From Candidatus Roizmanbacteria bacterium UBA6242 (lineage in GTDB: Bacteria > Patescibacteriota > Microgenomatia > UBA1406 > GWC2-37-13), in assembly GCA_002440905.1 (NCBI GenBank), contig DJWA01000002.1:168207-232206 (forward strand): a DNA stretch of 64,000 bases. The letters are read 5' to 3'. The position numbers and the translations under genes are program-made. The notes beneath the pieces are model-generated. The model saw nothing but the letters and a program-made list of their open reading frames with translations, did no database searches and was not told the DNA's origin. Below are positions 56,489 through 64,000 of the stretch, in pieces; position 1 is the stretch's first letter, and each line of letters opens with the position of its first letter.

Positions 56489-57570
56489 AAAAAATCGGCA
56501 TAGACGCCAGGTTATATTCACAAACGGGTGTAGGTACTTACTTAAAAAACCTTCTCTATCACCTAGACAAGACGCAGATCTCCGATACAGTTTTTTATGT
56601 CTACTTAATAGAGAATGACTTTAATAAGGTTGACTTCATAAGTAAAAAGATGGTCAAAAAAAAGGCCGACTACCGTTGGCATTCGTTGTCCGAGCAGACG
56701 CGTTTCCTTATCGATCTTTTTGCCGACGGACTAGACCTGATGCATTTTACATATTTCAGCTATCCGGTGCTTTATACAAAAAAATTTGTGGCAACCGTTC
56801 ACGACGCCACACCCCTTTTATATCGAACCGGCAGGGCTTCAACAAAAAATCCGATCGTTTATGCGATCAAGCACTTCTTTTTCAGACTAATACTTAGAAC
56901 CCAGGTATCAATGTCAAGTAGGATAATCACACCAACTCATGCTGTAAAAAAAGAACTTGTGAGCATATACGGGAAGCAAATAGGTCGTAAAATTATGCCC
57001 ATTCATGAAGGTGTCAGTCACTCCATAGTAAATGGTACAACGAATCCGAAAATGAAAAACAGGTTTGGTAAGTTTTTCCTTTACGTTGGCAATTTCTATC
57101 CCCATAAAAATGTCGATAACTTGGTTGCGGGATTCAAAATGACCAAGTCGGATAGGCGACTACTGCTTGTTGGTCCGGACGATTATTTTACCTCTAGGCT
57201 TATGAGGAATCTTCAAAAACAAGACAAAGTAGTAATCGTCAAAAATCCAACTGTTAAAGATCTAATTTTCTATTACAAAAACGCCGATGCTCTCGTACAC
57301 CCGTCGTATTCCGAAGGGTTTGGGTTGCCTATTGTCGAAGCGGCATATTTCAATTGTCCGGTAATCGCATCAGACATTCCGGTATTCAGAGAGCTTCTAG
57401 GCGATAATTATCTTTCTTTTGATCCTCGTGATAAAAACGATATTGCCTTGAAGCTGTCAAACTTTATGAAACATAAGCCAACCTTTAGATATAATGGAAT
57501 TACGGATAAGTTTTCATTCAAAAAAATGGCCGATAAGACCCTAAAAATTTATAGGGAGTCGATGGCATGA
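56485..57570 (+). CDS. GT4 glycosyltransferase
   Basis: 361 residues, GT-B fold: IGIDARLYSQTGVGTYLKNL, VATVHDATPLLYRTG, and the C-terminal donor site with FLYVGNFYPHKNVDNLVAGF, LVHPSYSEGFGLPIVEAAYF (EX7E). Donor likely GDP-mannose given manC downstream. Start corrected to ATG 56485 (ATGA overlap with the GT2 gene); the longer frame begins with TTG. Confidence 0.9.
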   Translation: MKKIGIDARLYSQTGVGTYLKNLLYHLDKTQISDTVFYVYLIENDFNKVDFISKKMVKKKADYRWHSLSEQTRFLIDLFADGLDLMHFTYFSYPVLYTKKFVATVHDATPLLYRTGRASTKNPIVYAIKHFFFRLILRTQVSMSSRIITPTHAVKKELVSIYGKQIGRKIMPIHEGVSHSIVNGTTNPKMKNRFGKFFLYVGNFYPHKNVDNLVAGFKMTKSDRRLLLVGPDDYFTSRLMRNLQKQDKVVIVKNPTVKDLIFYYKNADALVHPSYSEGFGLPIVEAAYFNCPVIASDIPVFRELLGDNYLSFDPRDKNDIALKLSNFMKHKPTFRYNGITDKFSFKKMADKTLKIYRESMA

Positions 57571-58670
57571 TAAAAGAAAAGAAAGTTGCCATCGTTTACG
57601 ATTGGCTGGACAAATGGGGAGGAGTTGAAAGGGTACTCTTGACGTTACATGAGATGTTTCCCGAAGCGGTTTTCTTTACTTCGGTTTATGATAAGAGTAG
57701 GGCTCCGTGGACAAAAGACATGCGTGTTGAAACTTCATTTATGCAAGGATTGCCGCGTTTTATCAAAGAAAATAGGATATTGTCACTACCATTTTACGGA
57801 CCGGCATTTGAATCCCTCAATTTGAGCGAATACGACTTGGTTATTTCTGTCACTTCAAGCTTTGCCAAAGCGATCGTTACCAAACCAGGTACTTTTCACA
57901 TATGTTATCTTTTAACACCCAGTCGGTTTTTATGGAGCCACCAGAGGAAGTATTTCAAAAAAAATTACCTGAACGGGTTAGTCCTTAACTATTTACGGAA
58001 TTGGGATAAGGTCGCCGCCCATCGACCCGACAGAATTTTGTCGATATCAGAAACCGTAAAGAAAAGGTGCCTCAAGTACTACGGAATTAAAGCTCCGGTA
58101 GTTTACCCGCCTTTTGACGTCGAATATTGGAAGTCCATTAAAGCAGGGATTAATAATTCTCACAAGCTGATTAAGTCCGGGTATTTCTTGGTAGTCTCAA
58201 GGCTCGAATCTTATAAAAATGTCGATATAGTCCTTAGGGCGTTTCGTAGATTAAAAGACCGCCTGATTATTATCGGTGAGGGAACAATGAGTGAAGAGTT
58301 AAAAAGTATGGGCGGCAAAAATGTCAGCTTCCTTTCAAAAGTCAGCGATAGTCAGCTCGGATATCTATATAAAAACAGCCGAGCATTAATAATGCCTCAG
58401 GAGGAGGATTTCGGATACGTATCTCTTGAGGCGCAGTTTTTTGGTACGCCAGTAATTTCCCATAAAAAGGGCGGAGCTACGGAGACCGTTATCGAGGGAA
58501 AGACCGGGATTTTTTTCGACAGTCAGTCAGAAAAGCTATTGCGACAAGCGATTGCAAGATTCAAAAGGATCGAGTACAATTTAAAGACGAACGCGAAGCT
58601 AATAGGTCCGAAGACGGTTTTGAGGTTTGGAAAAAATAAGTTTATGGAAGAATTAAAAAAGAATTTATGA
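57567..58670 (+). CDS. GT4 glycosyltransferase, WbaZ-like
   Basis: 367 residues: VAIVYDWLDKWGGVERVLLT, FHICYLLTPSRFLWSHQRKY, RILSISETVKKRCLKYYG and the donor site FLVVSRLESYKNVDIVLRAF with PQEEDFGYVSLEAQFFGTPV (EX7E). Resembles mannosyltransferases of O-antigen clusters. 4-base overlaps on both sides show tight coupling. Confidence 0.9.
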   Translation: MIKEKKVAIVYDWLDKWGGVERVLLTLHEMFPEAVFFTSVYDKSRAPWTKDMRVETSFMQGLPRFIKENRILSLPFYGPAFESLNLSEYDLVISVTSSFAKAIVTKPGTFHICYLLTPSRFLWSHQRKYFKKNYLNGLVLNYLRNWDKVAAHRPDRILSISETVKKRCLKYYGIKAPVVYPPFDVEYWKSIKAGINNSHKLIKSGYFLVVSRLESYKNVDIVLRAFRRLKDRLIIIGEGTMSEELKSMGGKNVSFLSKVSDSQLGYLYKNSRALIMPQEEDFGYVSLEAQFFGTPVISHKKGGATETVIEGKTGIFFDSQSEKLLRQAIARFKRIEYNLKTNAKLIGPKTVLRFGKNKFMEELKKNL

Positions 58671-59752
58671 AAGCAATCATATTTGCAGGCGGTACCGGCA
58701 CAAGACTTTGGCCACTATCCCGCAAAAAGTCTCCGAAACAATTTGAAAAACTAATCGGGGAAAGGTCAACTCTTCAACTTGCCGTAGATCGCCTTTTACC
58801 GGATTTTAAACACAAAGATATTTACATCTCGACAAACCTTGCCTACAGAAACATTATAAGAAAACAACTTCCGCAGATACCCGAAAAAAACCTTTTTTTT
58901 GAACCCGAAAAAAAGGACGTCGCTCCGGCGATTGCTCTTTCCATAGGGATTCTTAATCGTGAGAATCCAGACGAGCCGATTGCGATTCTATGGAGCGACC
59001 ACTTGGTCAAGCAAGTTAATCTTTTTAAAAAGATTATCAAGGCATCGGCAGAAGCCATTAAGAAAGATCCGGATAAAATCATATTCATAACCCACAAGCC
59101 GAGATTTGCCAGTATCAACCTTGGATACATCCAATTTGGTCGAGAGGTTGGCAAATCATCAGGGATCCCTTTTAACGAATTCAAGGGCATGAAATACCGA
59201 CCCGACGAAAAGACAGCTAAAAGATTCTATAATTCGGGTAAGTATGCCTGGAATCTAGGTTATTTTGTGACTACCCCAAGGTTTATATATAATGCTTTCA
59301 AAACTCTGGCTCCTGGCATTTACAAAAATACCGAGACTATTCTTAGCAGGTATGGCAAGAAGGACTATATTGAACACCTTAAAAAAACTTACGGTAAAGC
59401 TGAAAGCATTAGTTTCGACAATGCCATACTTGAAAACCTAGATAAAAGCCAGGCATTGGTCGTGGTGGAAGATATAGGTTGGAGTGACGTGGGAAGTTGG
59501 GAAGCACTCAAAGAAGCGCTACAGATGAGTACCTACGAAAACGCCACTAGGGGAAGGCTTTATCTTGATCATGTTAAGGATTCACTCATTTACAATTACG
59601 ACGACCGAAAGCTCATTGTCGGGGTAGATCTTGACGAACACATAATCGTCAATACTGAAGACGTTATTTTAATCGCCAAAAAAAACTCCATGCCCAAAGT
59701 TAAAAAATTGGTCGAAGGCTTCAACGGCACCAAGAACGAAGATCTTACATAA
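58667..59752 (+). CDS. manC: Mannose-1-phosphate guanylyltransferase
   Basis: Makes GDP-mannose. IIFAGGTGTRLWPLSRKKSP is the nucleotide motif; FEPEKKDVAPAIALS, LWSDHLV, SFDNAILENLDKS and VEDIGWSDVGSWEAL follow. At 361 residues it lacks the isomerase domain of long ManC proteins, so a separate ManA is needed. It supplies the two GT4 genes upstream. Confidence 0.92.
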   Translation: MKAIIFAGGTGTRLWPLSRKKSPKQFEKLIGERSTLQLAVDRLLPDFKHKDIYISTNLAYRNIIRKQLPQIPEKNLFFEPEKKDVAPAIALSIGILNRENPDEPIAILWSDHLVKQVNLFKKIIKASAEAIKKDPDKIIFITHKPRFASINLGYIQFGREVGKSSGIPFNEFKGMKYRPDEKTAKRFYNSGKYAWNLGYFVTTPRFIYNAFKTLAPGIYKNTETILSRYGKKDYIEHLKKTYGKAESISFDNAILENLDKSQALVVVEDIGWSDVGSWEALKEALQMSTYENATRGRLYLDHVKDSLIYNYDDRKLIVGVDLDEHIIVNTEDVILIAKKNSMPKVKKLVEGFNGTKNEDLT

Positions 59753-59754
59753 TT

Positions 59755-60417
59755 ATGGCGAACATACTGGAAGGGACTCTTTACCAAAAGAAGTTGAAAA
59801 GAGTGATAGATGTTGTTGGGTCAATAATTCTTTTTGTGCTCTTTATGCCTATTTCCATTTTAGCGGCGATTATGATAAAGCTTGATTCCAAGGGAGTAGT
59901 TTTTGCGGATGTACCTGAGAGAATTGGCGAAAAGGGGACAACATTTAAAATGTATAAGTTTAGATCAATGATCACCAACGCTCATTTTCTCCTAAGGACC
60001 GATCCAAGATTCAAAGAACTATTGGCAGAATACAAAAGAGGTAGCTATAAGCTAAAAAATGATCCGCGGGTAACTAGAGTTGGGAAATTCATTAGAAAGC
60101 ACTCAATTGACGAAATTCCTCAGATAATAAACGTATTTAAAGGGGAAATGAGTTTAGTTGGGCCGAGAGCTTATTATCCGGATGAGCTTGATAATCAGCT
60201 AAAAAAATATCCCCATACAAAGAAACTAGTGAAAAAAGTACTATCAGTTAAACCGGGCATAACTGGTCTTTGGCAAGTCACTGGAAGAAGCGAAATAAAC
60301 TTTGATAAAAGGATTGCGATTGATGCCAAATATGTCGACAAAATCTCTTTCTGGGGCGATATAAAGATAATTCTTAAGACTCCAATTGTCATGCTTAACG
60401 GCCGTGGCGCCGTTTGA
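59755..60417 (+). CDS. Polyprenyl-phosphate hexose-1-phosphate transferase (initiating sugar transferase)
   Basis: 220 residues of the WcaJ/PglC family. A membrane-inserted hairpin (VIDVVGSIILFVLFMPISI), then FKMYKFRSMITNA, the catalytic-type region HSIDEIPQIINVFKGEMSLV, VGPRAYYPDELD and SVKPGITGLWQVTGRSE. It starts glycan assembly on a lipid carrier, so it probably works first in this cluster. Last gene of the cluster. Confidence 0.92.
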   Translation: MANILEGTLYQKKLKRVIDVVGSIILFVLFMPISILAAIMIKLDSKGVVFADVPERIGEKGTTFKMYKFRSMITNAHFLLRTDPRFKELLAEYKRGSYKLKNDPRVTRVGKFIRKHSIDEIPQIINVFKGEMSLVGPRAYYPDELDNQLKKYPHTKKLVKKVLSVKPGITGLWQVTGRSEINFDKRIAIDAKYVDKISFWGDIKIILKTPIVMLNGRGAV

Positions 60418-60427
60418 AAAATCAGTT

Positions 60428-60436
60428 TGATATAAT
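60428..60436 (+). promoter_or_regulatory. Extended -10 of DUF4012-recO, leaderless start
   Basis: TGATATAAT; TATAAT ends 6 bases before ATG 60443. The TGA is 11 bases after the end of the sugar-transferase gene. Confidence 0.65.
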
Positions 60437-60442
60437 GAAAGA

Positions 60443-62317
60443 ATGATTAAAAAATTTGGTTTTACAGAAAAATCTACCGATATGAAAAAAAACAAAAGGC
60501 TGAAGGTCGTATCTGCTGTTATTATCTTATTTTTGTTGGTTGGCTATTTATTTATATGGAGACCAATTTCTAAAATAAAAACCCAAGGAAATGTTCTTAT
60601 GGGGTCTGCTAAAGAGCTCAAAGATGCTTTTTCTAAAAACGATATTGATCTGGTTAAATCCAAGCTGAATGATTTTTCTGGAAAATATAAGAACTTCCAA
60701 AGCGCTTCCAAGTCCGTTTACTGGGCCGCCTTCATTCCACATGTTGCAGATTTTAAGAGGGGGGTAGAAGCCGGTGCTTATATGGTCTCAGCCGGGACAA
60801 GCGCGGTTGCTGCGATTGAACCTTACGCGGATCTTATCGGTTTTAAAAAGGGAGAGACCTCTTTTGCCGAAAGGTCGGCCGAAGACCGTCTTCAAACTGC
60901 CGTTCTTACCCTTGATAAGCTGCTCTCAAAAATTGACCCAATTTCAGCAGACATCAAAGCGGCAGAAGAACTAATCGAGCAGATAAATCCGGATAGGTAC
61001 CCGAAGAAGCTTGGTAAAACTGTCGTTAGGGATAACATCATCAATGTCAAAGAACAGTTCAAAGGCATGTCATCGCTTTTTGTTGACGCAAAACCTCTTA
61101 TTAAAAAGCTCCCCGATATACTCGGGGCAGACGAGGAACAGACATATCTGGTACTCTTTCAAAACGATAAGGAAAGAAGGGCGACCGGCGGTTTTCTGAC
61201 ATTCTACACCGTCTTCAAGGTCAAGCAGGGCAAGTTGGTAATCGATCGATCGGATGACATATATTCATTGGACGAAAACATCGCCGTTCATCCAGCAGCC
61301 CCTCGAGAAATACTCACTTACCACAAGAATGTTACTCGGTTTTACATAAGAGATTCTAATTACTCGCCGGATTTTGTCGAATCAGTTAAATTGTTCGAGA
61401 GCCTTTACGAAAAAAGCGGATCCAAGGTCGCTTACGATGGAATTATCGCCCTTGACTCAAAGATATTGGTTGATATGTTGACGATTTTTGGCGACACCGA
61501 GGTTGGTGGTTTAGTATTTTCTGCTAAAACCGATCAGAGATGCGACTGTCCGCAGGTCATCTATCAACTTTTTGACATCGTTGACAGACCGGTAGGTTAT
61601 ATAAAAGAAAATAGGAAAGGTATTTTGGGTGACTTAATGTATGCCTTGTTCTACCGTGCTCTTGGGTTTTCACCCTCAAGATACTGGGGGACTTTGGCAC
61701 AGACCATGTACAAGAATATGCAGGAAAAACACATTCTCTTGAACTTTAAGGATGAAGAGATCCAAAAGTCGGTTGAAAAGCTAAATTTTGCTGGTCGTAT
61801 CAACGACTACAAAGGGGACTATCTTCACATCAATAATGTTAATTTTGCTGGGGCTAAATCAAATCTTTTCGTTTCGGAAGCCATCGTTTCCAAGTCGGAC
61901 GAGAAGAGCGGTAAAGTAGAGCGTGAGGTGACCGTCAACTACCGAAACCCGTATCCGCATTCAGACTGTAACCTGGAACGTGGAGGACTTTGTCTTAATG
62001 CTACTTTGAGAAACTGGGTGAGAGTCTATGTGCCAAAGGGATCAAAGCTCGTGGAGTTCCAAGGCTCGTCCAAAAAAGTCCAAACCTATGACGATCTTGG
62101 AAAGACCGTATTTGAAGGTTACCTTGAAGTGCCGACAGAAGGTAAGGCAACAATCGTTGTCAAATACACGTTGCCCGATGCTTTAAAAGCAAAAGATTAC
62201 TCGCTTCTTTTTGAAAAACAAGCGGGTGTCGAAAGTCAGGAAATCGATGTAAAACTAAATGGAAAGACTCTCTACAAGGGTCCGATAACCGCAGACCATG
62301 TTTTTAATGATCTATGA
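60443..62317 (+). CDS. DUF4012-domain membrane-anchored protein
   Basis: 624 residues. One membrane span at about 18-37 (VVSAVIILFLLVGYLFIW), then a helical region (about 45-210) and the DUF4012 core with YLVLFQNDKERRATGGFLTFYTV, RFYIRDSNYSPDFVESV and YDGIIALDSKILVDML. The family is common in actinobacteria and candidate phyla, often near polysaccharide genes; its function is unknown. Cys-rich points: DQRCDCPQ and SDCNLERGGLCLN might form disulfides outside. ATG 60443 agrees with the leaderless promoter. Overlaps recO by 4 bases. Confidence 0.85.
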   Translation: MIKKFGFTEKSTDMKKNKRLKVVSAVIILFLLVGYLFIWRPISKIKTQGNVLMGSAKELKDAFSKNDIDLVKSKLNDFSGKYKNFQSASKSVYWAAFIPHVADFKRGVEAGAYMVSAGTSAVAAIEPYADLIGFKKGETSFAERSAEDRLQTAVLTLDKLLSKIDPISADIKAAEELIEQINPDRYPKKLGKTVVRDNIINVKEQFKGMSSLFVDAKPLIKKLPDILGADEEQTYLVLFQNDKERRATGGFLTFYTVFKVKQGKLVIDRSDDIYSLDENIAVHPAAPREILTYHKNVTRFYIRDSNYSPDFVESVKLFESLYEKSGSKVAYDGIIALDSKILVDMLTIFGDTEVGGLVFSAKTDQRCDCPQVIYQLFDIVDRPVGYIKENRKGILGDLMYALFYRALGFSPSRYWGTLAQTMYKNMQEKHILLNFKDEEIQKSVEKLNFAGRINDYKGDYLHINNVNFAGAKSNLFVSEAIVSKSDEKSGKVEREVTVNYRNPYPHSDCNLERGGLCLNATLRNWVRVYVPKGSKLVEFQGSSKKVQTYDDLGKTVFEGYLEVPTEGKATIVVKYTLPDALKAKDYSLLFEKQAGVESQEIDVKLNGKTLYKGPITADHVFNDL

Positions 62318-62832
62318 AAGGCAGCTTCAAGGACGAGGCCTTTGTCTTGAAGAAACGGGCGCTTTTGAACCGCAATATCCTGATTGATCTTTTTACCCGC
62401 GAACATGGCCACATAACCGTGATCGCTTATAACGCCCAGAAGCTGACGAGTCGACGTGGTCCGCATCTGGAGACTGGTAACTATATAAAAATAGAGGCCG
62501 TAAAAAAAGGGGAAAGGTTTTTTTTATCAGAGACTAACCTGATGTCGGGATTTTCACAGATAAAGGAACACAAGGGAAAAACAGACCACTTATATCTGTT
62601 TTTGTATTTCCTCGAACATATTCTTCCGGAAGGTGTTAAGGAAGATGAAGTATTTAACCTTTTTAAGTCTTATTTAGTCTCCCTCGCCAAAGAGCAGGAC
62701 TTGAAGCCTGTAACCCGCAACTACCTCAATCTAATCCTCCAAAAACTTGGTTATCTCCAGAATAGCCTGTCTGACGTGGAGTTAAACGACTTCATAGAGG
62801 ATCTAATAGGTGAAAAACTACCGAGGTTTTAA
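62314..62832 (+). CDS. recO: DNA repair protein RecO (short form)
   Basis: Helps load RecA at gaps with RecR. The OB-fold N-domain is clear: DEAFVLKKRALLNRNILIDL, FTREHGHITVIAYNAQK. The helical C-domain is reduced, ending at 172 residues against the usual 240 or so, and the zinc-finger cysteines are missing. It lies between the DUF4012 gene and glyS; recO next to glycyl-tRNA synthetase is a known arrangement in Firmicutes. Confidence 0.88.
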   Translation: MKGSFKDEAFVLKKRALLNRNILIDLFTREHGHITVIAYNAQKLTSRRGPHLETGNYIKIEAVKKGERFFLSETNLMSGFSQIKEHKGKTDHLYLFLYFLEHILPEGVKEDEVFNLFKSYLVSLAKEQDLKPVTRNYLNLILQKLGYLQNSLSDVELNDFIEDLIGEKLPRF

Positions 62833-62834
62833 TA

Positions 62835-62840
62835 TATAAT
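62835..62840 (+). promoter_or_regulatory. -10 box of glyS, near-leaderless start
   Basis: TATAAT ends 7 bases before ATG 62848; predicted start about 62847. Confidence 0.55.
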
Positions 62841-62847
62841 TGAATTT

Positions 62848-64000
62848 ATGGAAGAAATTATTGCATTGGCCAAAAGAAGGAGCTTTTTTTACCCTTCCTC
62901 GATGATCTATGGAGGTTTGGCTAATACCTGGGACTTTGGGCATTACGGGACACTTTTGAAAAACAACATTCGAGACTTGTGGATCAAAAAATTTGTGACG
63001 GAAAGAGCAGATATGGTCATGGTAGATGCTTCAATTATTCTCAATCCTAAGGTCTGGGAGGCTTCTGGACACGTTGCTGGGTTTGCCGACGCCCTTGTTG
63101 ACTGTAGAAACTGCAAAACCAGGACTCGCGCTGACCATTTGATTGAAGACAAGCTTAAAGACGTTAAGGTTGAAGGGTTGCCGATTGAAAAGTTGACGGA
63201 AATAATAAGGACAAATAAGCTCAAATGCCCGAAATGTGGATCGCTCGATCTTACAGATGCCCGTAAATTCAATCTTCTTTTTGAGACCAAGGTTGGTATG
63301 GTCGAGGAGTCAAAGTCAAAAGCATACCTGAGAGGGGAATTAGCTCAAGGGATATTTATGAATTTCAAACAGGTTATTGACACAATGAGGGTTAGACTGC
63401 CCTTTGGAATCGCTTCTGTTGGAGCCTGCTTCAGAAATGAAATTACCCTAGGACAGGGCGTATTTCGAACCCTCCAATTTGACTTAATGGAATTCGAGTA
63501 TTTTATTAGGCCTGAAGAATGGGAAAAGGTTTTTGGAAACTGGCAAAAAGAGATGTATGACTTTGCTCTCTATCTTGGTTTGAAGAAAGACAAAATCAGA
63601 TTTAGGGAGCATGAAGAATTTGAAAGATCTCACTACTCAAAGAGGACCGTTGATTTGGAATACCAGTTTCCGTTTGGGTGGAAAGAGATGTGGGGTCTTG
63701 CCTACAGGACCGATTTTGACCTGGTCAATCACATAAAACATTCTGGAGTCGATCTCAAATACCGAGACCCTAAAACTGGAGAAGAGTTTGTGCCGCACGT
63801 AATTGAACCTACCTTCGGTCTGTCAAGACTCCTCATAACCATTCTTGCGGATAGTTACAGCGAGGAGGAGGTCAACGGCAAAAAGCGCGTGGTTCTTAAA
63901 CTAAAGCCCGCACTTTCTCCAATTAAGGCGGCCATTTTCCCGTTACAAAAAGACGAAAAGCTGGCAGCTCTCGCTCGGGGAGTCTACCATAACCTCAAAA
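62848..64000 (+). CDS. glyS: Glycyl-tRNA synthetase, single-chain (archaeal/eukaryotic type), partial
   Basis: 384 codons visible; open at the window end. The start MEEIIALAKRRSFFYPSSM and IYGGLANTWDFGHYGTLLKN identify the alpha2-type GlyRS rather than the bacterial alpha2beta2 GlyQ/GlyS. Class II motif 2 region: SVGACFRNEITLGQGVFRTL; motif 3 region: HVIEPTFGLSRLLI. Cys pairs CRNCKT and CPKCGS form the zinc-like insert. The missing part should be the anticodon domain, which begins LSPIKAAIFPLQKD. Confidence 0.96.
   Translation, partial: MEEIIALAKRRSFFYPSSMIYGGLANTWDFGHYGTLLKNNIRDLWIKKFVTERADMVMVDASIILNPKVWEASGHVAGFADALVDCRNCKTRTRADHLIEDKLKDVKVEGLPIEKLTEIIRTNKLKCPKCGSLDLTDARKFNLLFETKVGMVEESKSKAYLRGELAQGIFMNFKQVIDTMRVRLPFGIASVGACFRNEITLGQGVFRTLQFDLMEFEYFIRPEEWEKVFGNWQKEMYDFALYLGLKKDKIRFREHEEFERSHYSKRTVDLEYQFPFGWKEMWGLAYRTDFDLVNHIKHSGVDLKYRDPKTGEEFVPHVIEPTFGLSRLLITILADSYSEEEVNGKKRVVLKLKPALSPIKAAIFPLQKDEKLAALARGVYHNLK

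Noticed and set aside
1..64000. CRISPR array, prophage, insertion sequence or integrase
   Set aside because: No spaced direct repeats, transposase, integrase or phage structural gene was seen; the window is chromosomal housekeeping and envelope genes.
1..64000. UGA read as glycine (as in some candidate phyla)
   Set aside because: TGA ends many genes here, including rpsJ and genes with ATGA overlaps, without truncating conserved proteins.

Overview
This window looks like chromosome from a Candidate Phyla Radiation (Patescibacteria) bacterium, most likely of the Microgenomates type. The ribosomal-protein cluster has no L30 gene (rpmD) between rpsE and rplO. Several proteins are shorter than usual (HrcA, RecO, a DnaJ without zinc finger, MiaB without TRAM). 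Genes are packed with ATGA or TAATG overlaps, Shine-Dalgarno sites are scarce, and the glycyl-tRNA synthetase is of the archaeal/eukaryotic single-chain type. TGA is used as a stop, so the code is the standard bacterial one and not the UGA=Gly code of some relatives. Taxonomy is inferred from gene content only.

Layout. 1-6992: nfo and a NUDIX gene diverge from a heat-shock operon hrcA-grpE-dnaK-dnaJ that continues into epmA and efp. 7010-12049: a RodZ-like gene converges on radA-argS-MBL hydrolase-GNAT acetyltransferase. 12050-12250: a structured leader for the acetyltransferase. 12251-22952: a transporter, a PEGA protein, a leftward nucleotide-sugar operon (rmlB, rmlD, ugd, UDP-xylose synthase, GT2-GtrA), alr, miaB and a WecA-like transferase. 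23079-38016: glyA, a SurA-like protein, membrane glycosyltransferases, tRNA-Gln, a PQQ-type sugar dehydrogenase, YggT, a peroxiredoxin, Hsp20, a UvrD-nuclease fusion and a HAD phosphatase. 38151-55589: tuf, rpsJ and the S10/spc/alpha/L13 ribosomal cluster with secY, adk, map, infA and rpoA. 55607-60417: an exopolysaccharide cluster that follows rpsI by 17 bases. 60443-64000: a DUF4012 protein, recO and the start of glyS.

Regulation is the most interesting layer. At the first gene of many transcription units a sigma70-like -10 box sits 6 or 7 bases before the start codon, which predicts leaderless mRNAs; this also corrects several start codons. HrcA probably represses its own operon and hsp20 through CIRCE-like operators. 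Two sites, one before rplC and one before the acetyltransferase at 11243-12049, share a design: promoter, a micro-ORF at or within a few bases of the predicted transcript start, RNA stems, then a strong intrinsic terminator ahead of the main gene. At rplC the terminator competes with an alternative 9-bp stem starting just after the micro-ORF stop, a plausible switch that senses ribosome availability. I regard these as the best candidates for an undescribed system here.

Other points of note are an adenylate kinase fused to a second P-loop kinase-like domain, a WecA/MraY-family protein lacking two conserved acidic residues, rpsS displaced from its usual place, and a tRNA gene ending 3 bases before an ORF. 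All assignments come from reading the sequence; no database search was run.
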